Assembly: GCF_025821625.1 (NCBI RefSeq)
Contig: NZ_JACKSH010000292.1
Location: 1-39,881 of the forward strand
Direction: 5' to 3'
DNA: 39,881 nt
DNA from: Mycolicibacterium pyrenivorans
GTDB lineage: Bacteria; Actinomycetota; Actinomycetes; Mycobacteriales; Mycobacteriaceae
In this document: positions 39,591-39,881 of the stretch, one piece after another
Layout of the letters: each line of letters opens with the position of its first letter
How positions within the stretch are numbered: position 1 is the stretch's first letter
The notes under the pieces: model-generated
Told to the model about the DNA's origin: nothing
What the model saw: the letters and a program-made list of their open reading frames with translations, nothing else
Databases searched by the model: none
Made by a program: the position numbers and the translations under genes

Positions 39591-39881
39591 CGGCTGCTGT
39601 CAGTCGGCTTCCACCAAGCCAAGAGACTCTGGCCCCGGTGTGAACGGATTTGTGAACGAAACAGTGCGTAAAGCGTGAGATGAGGCCGAACGAGAATGAC
39701 ACTGGAGACGCATTAAGTGACCTGACCTGGGCATTCAGGACACAACTGACCGCGTGAGGCGGCGACTGACCGGCTCATAACTTAGCCTCAATCCGTGGAT
39801 CGACCCTGTTGAGGTCCGGTCAGACTGATTTTGCTGTGCTGCGGTGGGTGGGCAGCGTGAATCCGCTGGTCTGTCCAGCTT
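39591..39881. other. Unassigned right end of the window
   Basis: The first 50 bp may still belong to the kinase fragment (minus-strand ESLGLVEAD before a stop). From 39,660 I see no open frame of note. A sequence such as GAGGTCCGGTCAGACTG near 39,809 could belong to another mobile element's end, but I could not find its mate. Confidence 0.3.

Overview
The window looks like an accessory region (plasmid or genomic island) of a mycobacterium or close relative. Base composition is GC-rich. The cell-wall genes match mycobacterial families: a RipA-length NlpC/P60 hydrolase whose catalytic Cys, His and Glu have RipA spacing, an LdtB/LdtMt2-like L,D-transpeptidase, and a BlaI/M56-peptidase pair. The metal genes are those of mycobacterial copper islands: CsoR, CopZ, P1B ATPases, multicopper oxidase, DUF305 lipoprotein and a CopRS-type two-component system. 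No replication, conjugation or rRNA/tRNA genes are visible, so plasmid versus island cannot be decided here.

Layout. 0-1.7 kb: a decayed response-regulator gene and an intact secreted NlpC/P60 hydrolase; this is a degraded duplicate of 31.3-33.4 kb. 1.7-5.1 kb: an adenylate cyclase fused to a metal-binding YHS domain, an ICMT-like membrane methyltransferase, an AraC regulator and a sterol-desaturase-like enzyme. 5.2-8.7 kb: a Cd/Pb-type ArsR repressor, a P1B-4-like ATPase with Cys-rich ends, a DUF3703 protein and a HXXEE membrane protein. 9.3-17.6 kb: a copper cluster with an unusual CPD-type ATPase, DUF302, a DUF305 lipoprotein, CopS/CopR, a small membrane protein, a multicopper oxidase and a SHOCT protein. 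17.6-20.8 kb: csoR-copZ-copA under two CsoR operators. 20.9-25.3 kb: a flavin-type oxidase and a DUF2933 / methyltransferase / ABC-transporter operon. 25.3-28.1 kb: a graveyard of pseudogenes (His-rich membrane protein, L,D-transpeptidase, ripC-like, DUF305, copR, SHOCT-like). 28.1-35 kb: a cell-wall module (RipA-like, BlaI, M56 peptidase, response regulator with a non-phosphorylatable receiver, second NlpC/P60, L,D-transpeptidase). 35.2-37.2 kb: a second desaturase and an intact His-rich membrane protein. 37.9-39.1 kb: a RES/Xre toxin-antitoxin pair. 39.1-39.6 kb: an IS481-type transposase remnant fused to a kinase fragment.

Two regulatory codes tie the genes together. (1) A dyad of the form TACGTAG-N3-CTACGTA, with the two halves 11 bp apart, lies upstream of both NlpC/P60 genes, the RipA-like gene, the atypical response regulator, the His-rich membrane protein and the DUF2933/ABC operon; related TACGTA-rich sequence lies between the L,D-transpeptidase and ripC pseudogenes. 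The local BlaI-family repressor is the best candidate binder (inference). (2) An 11-bp direct repeat (AATCTTCATCG-like, two copies) lies in the same orientation ahead of the CPD ATPase, DUF305, the small-protein/MCO operon, both collapsed duplicates, and the intact L,D-transpeptidase; CopR is the likely binder. Code 2 therefore appears to link copper sensing to peptidoglycan cross-linking.

The main hypothesis is a horizontally carried envelope-remodelling system: secreted peptidoglycan endopeptidases and L,D-transpeptidases under a BlaI/M56 switch and an orphan response regulator, coupled to copper resistance. The window shows at least four internal duplications in different stages of decay.
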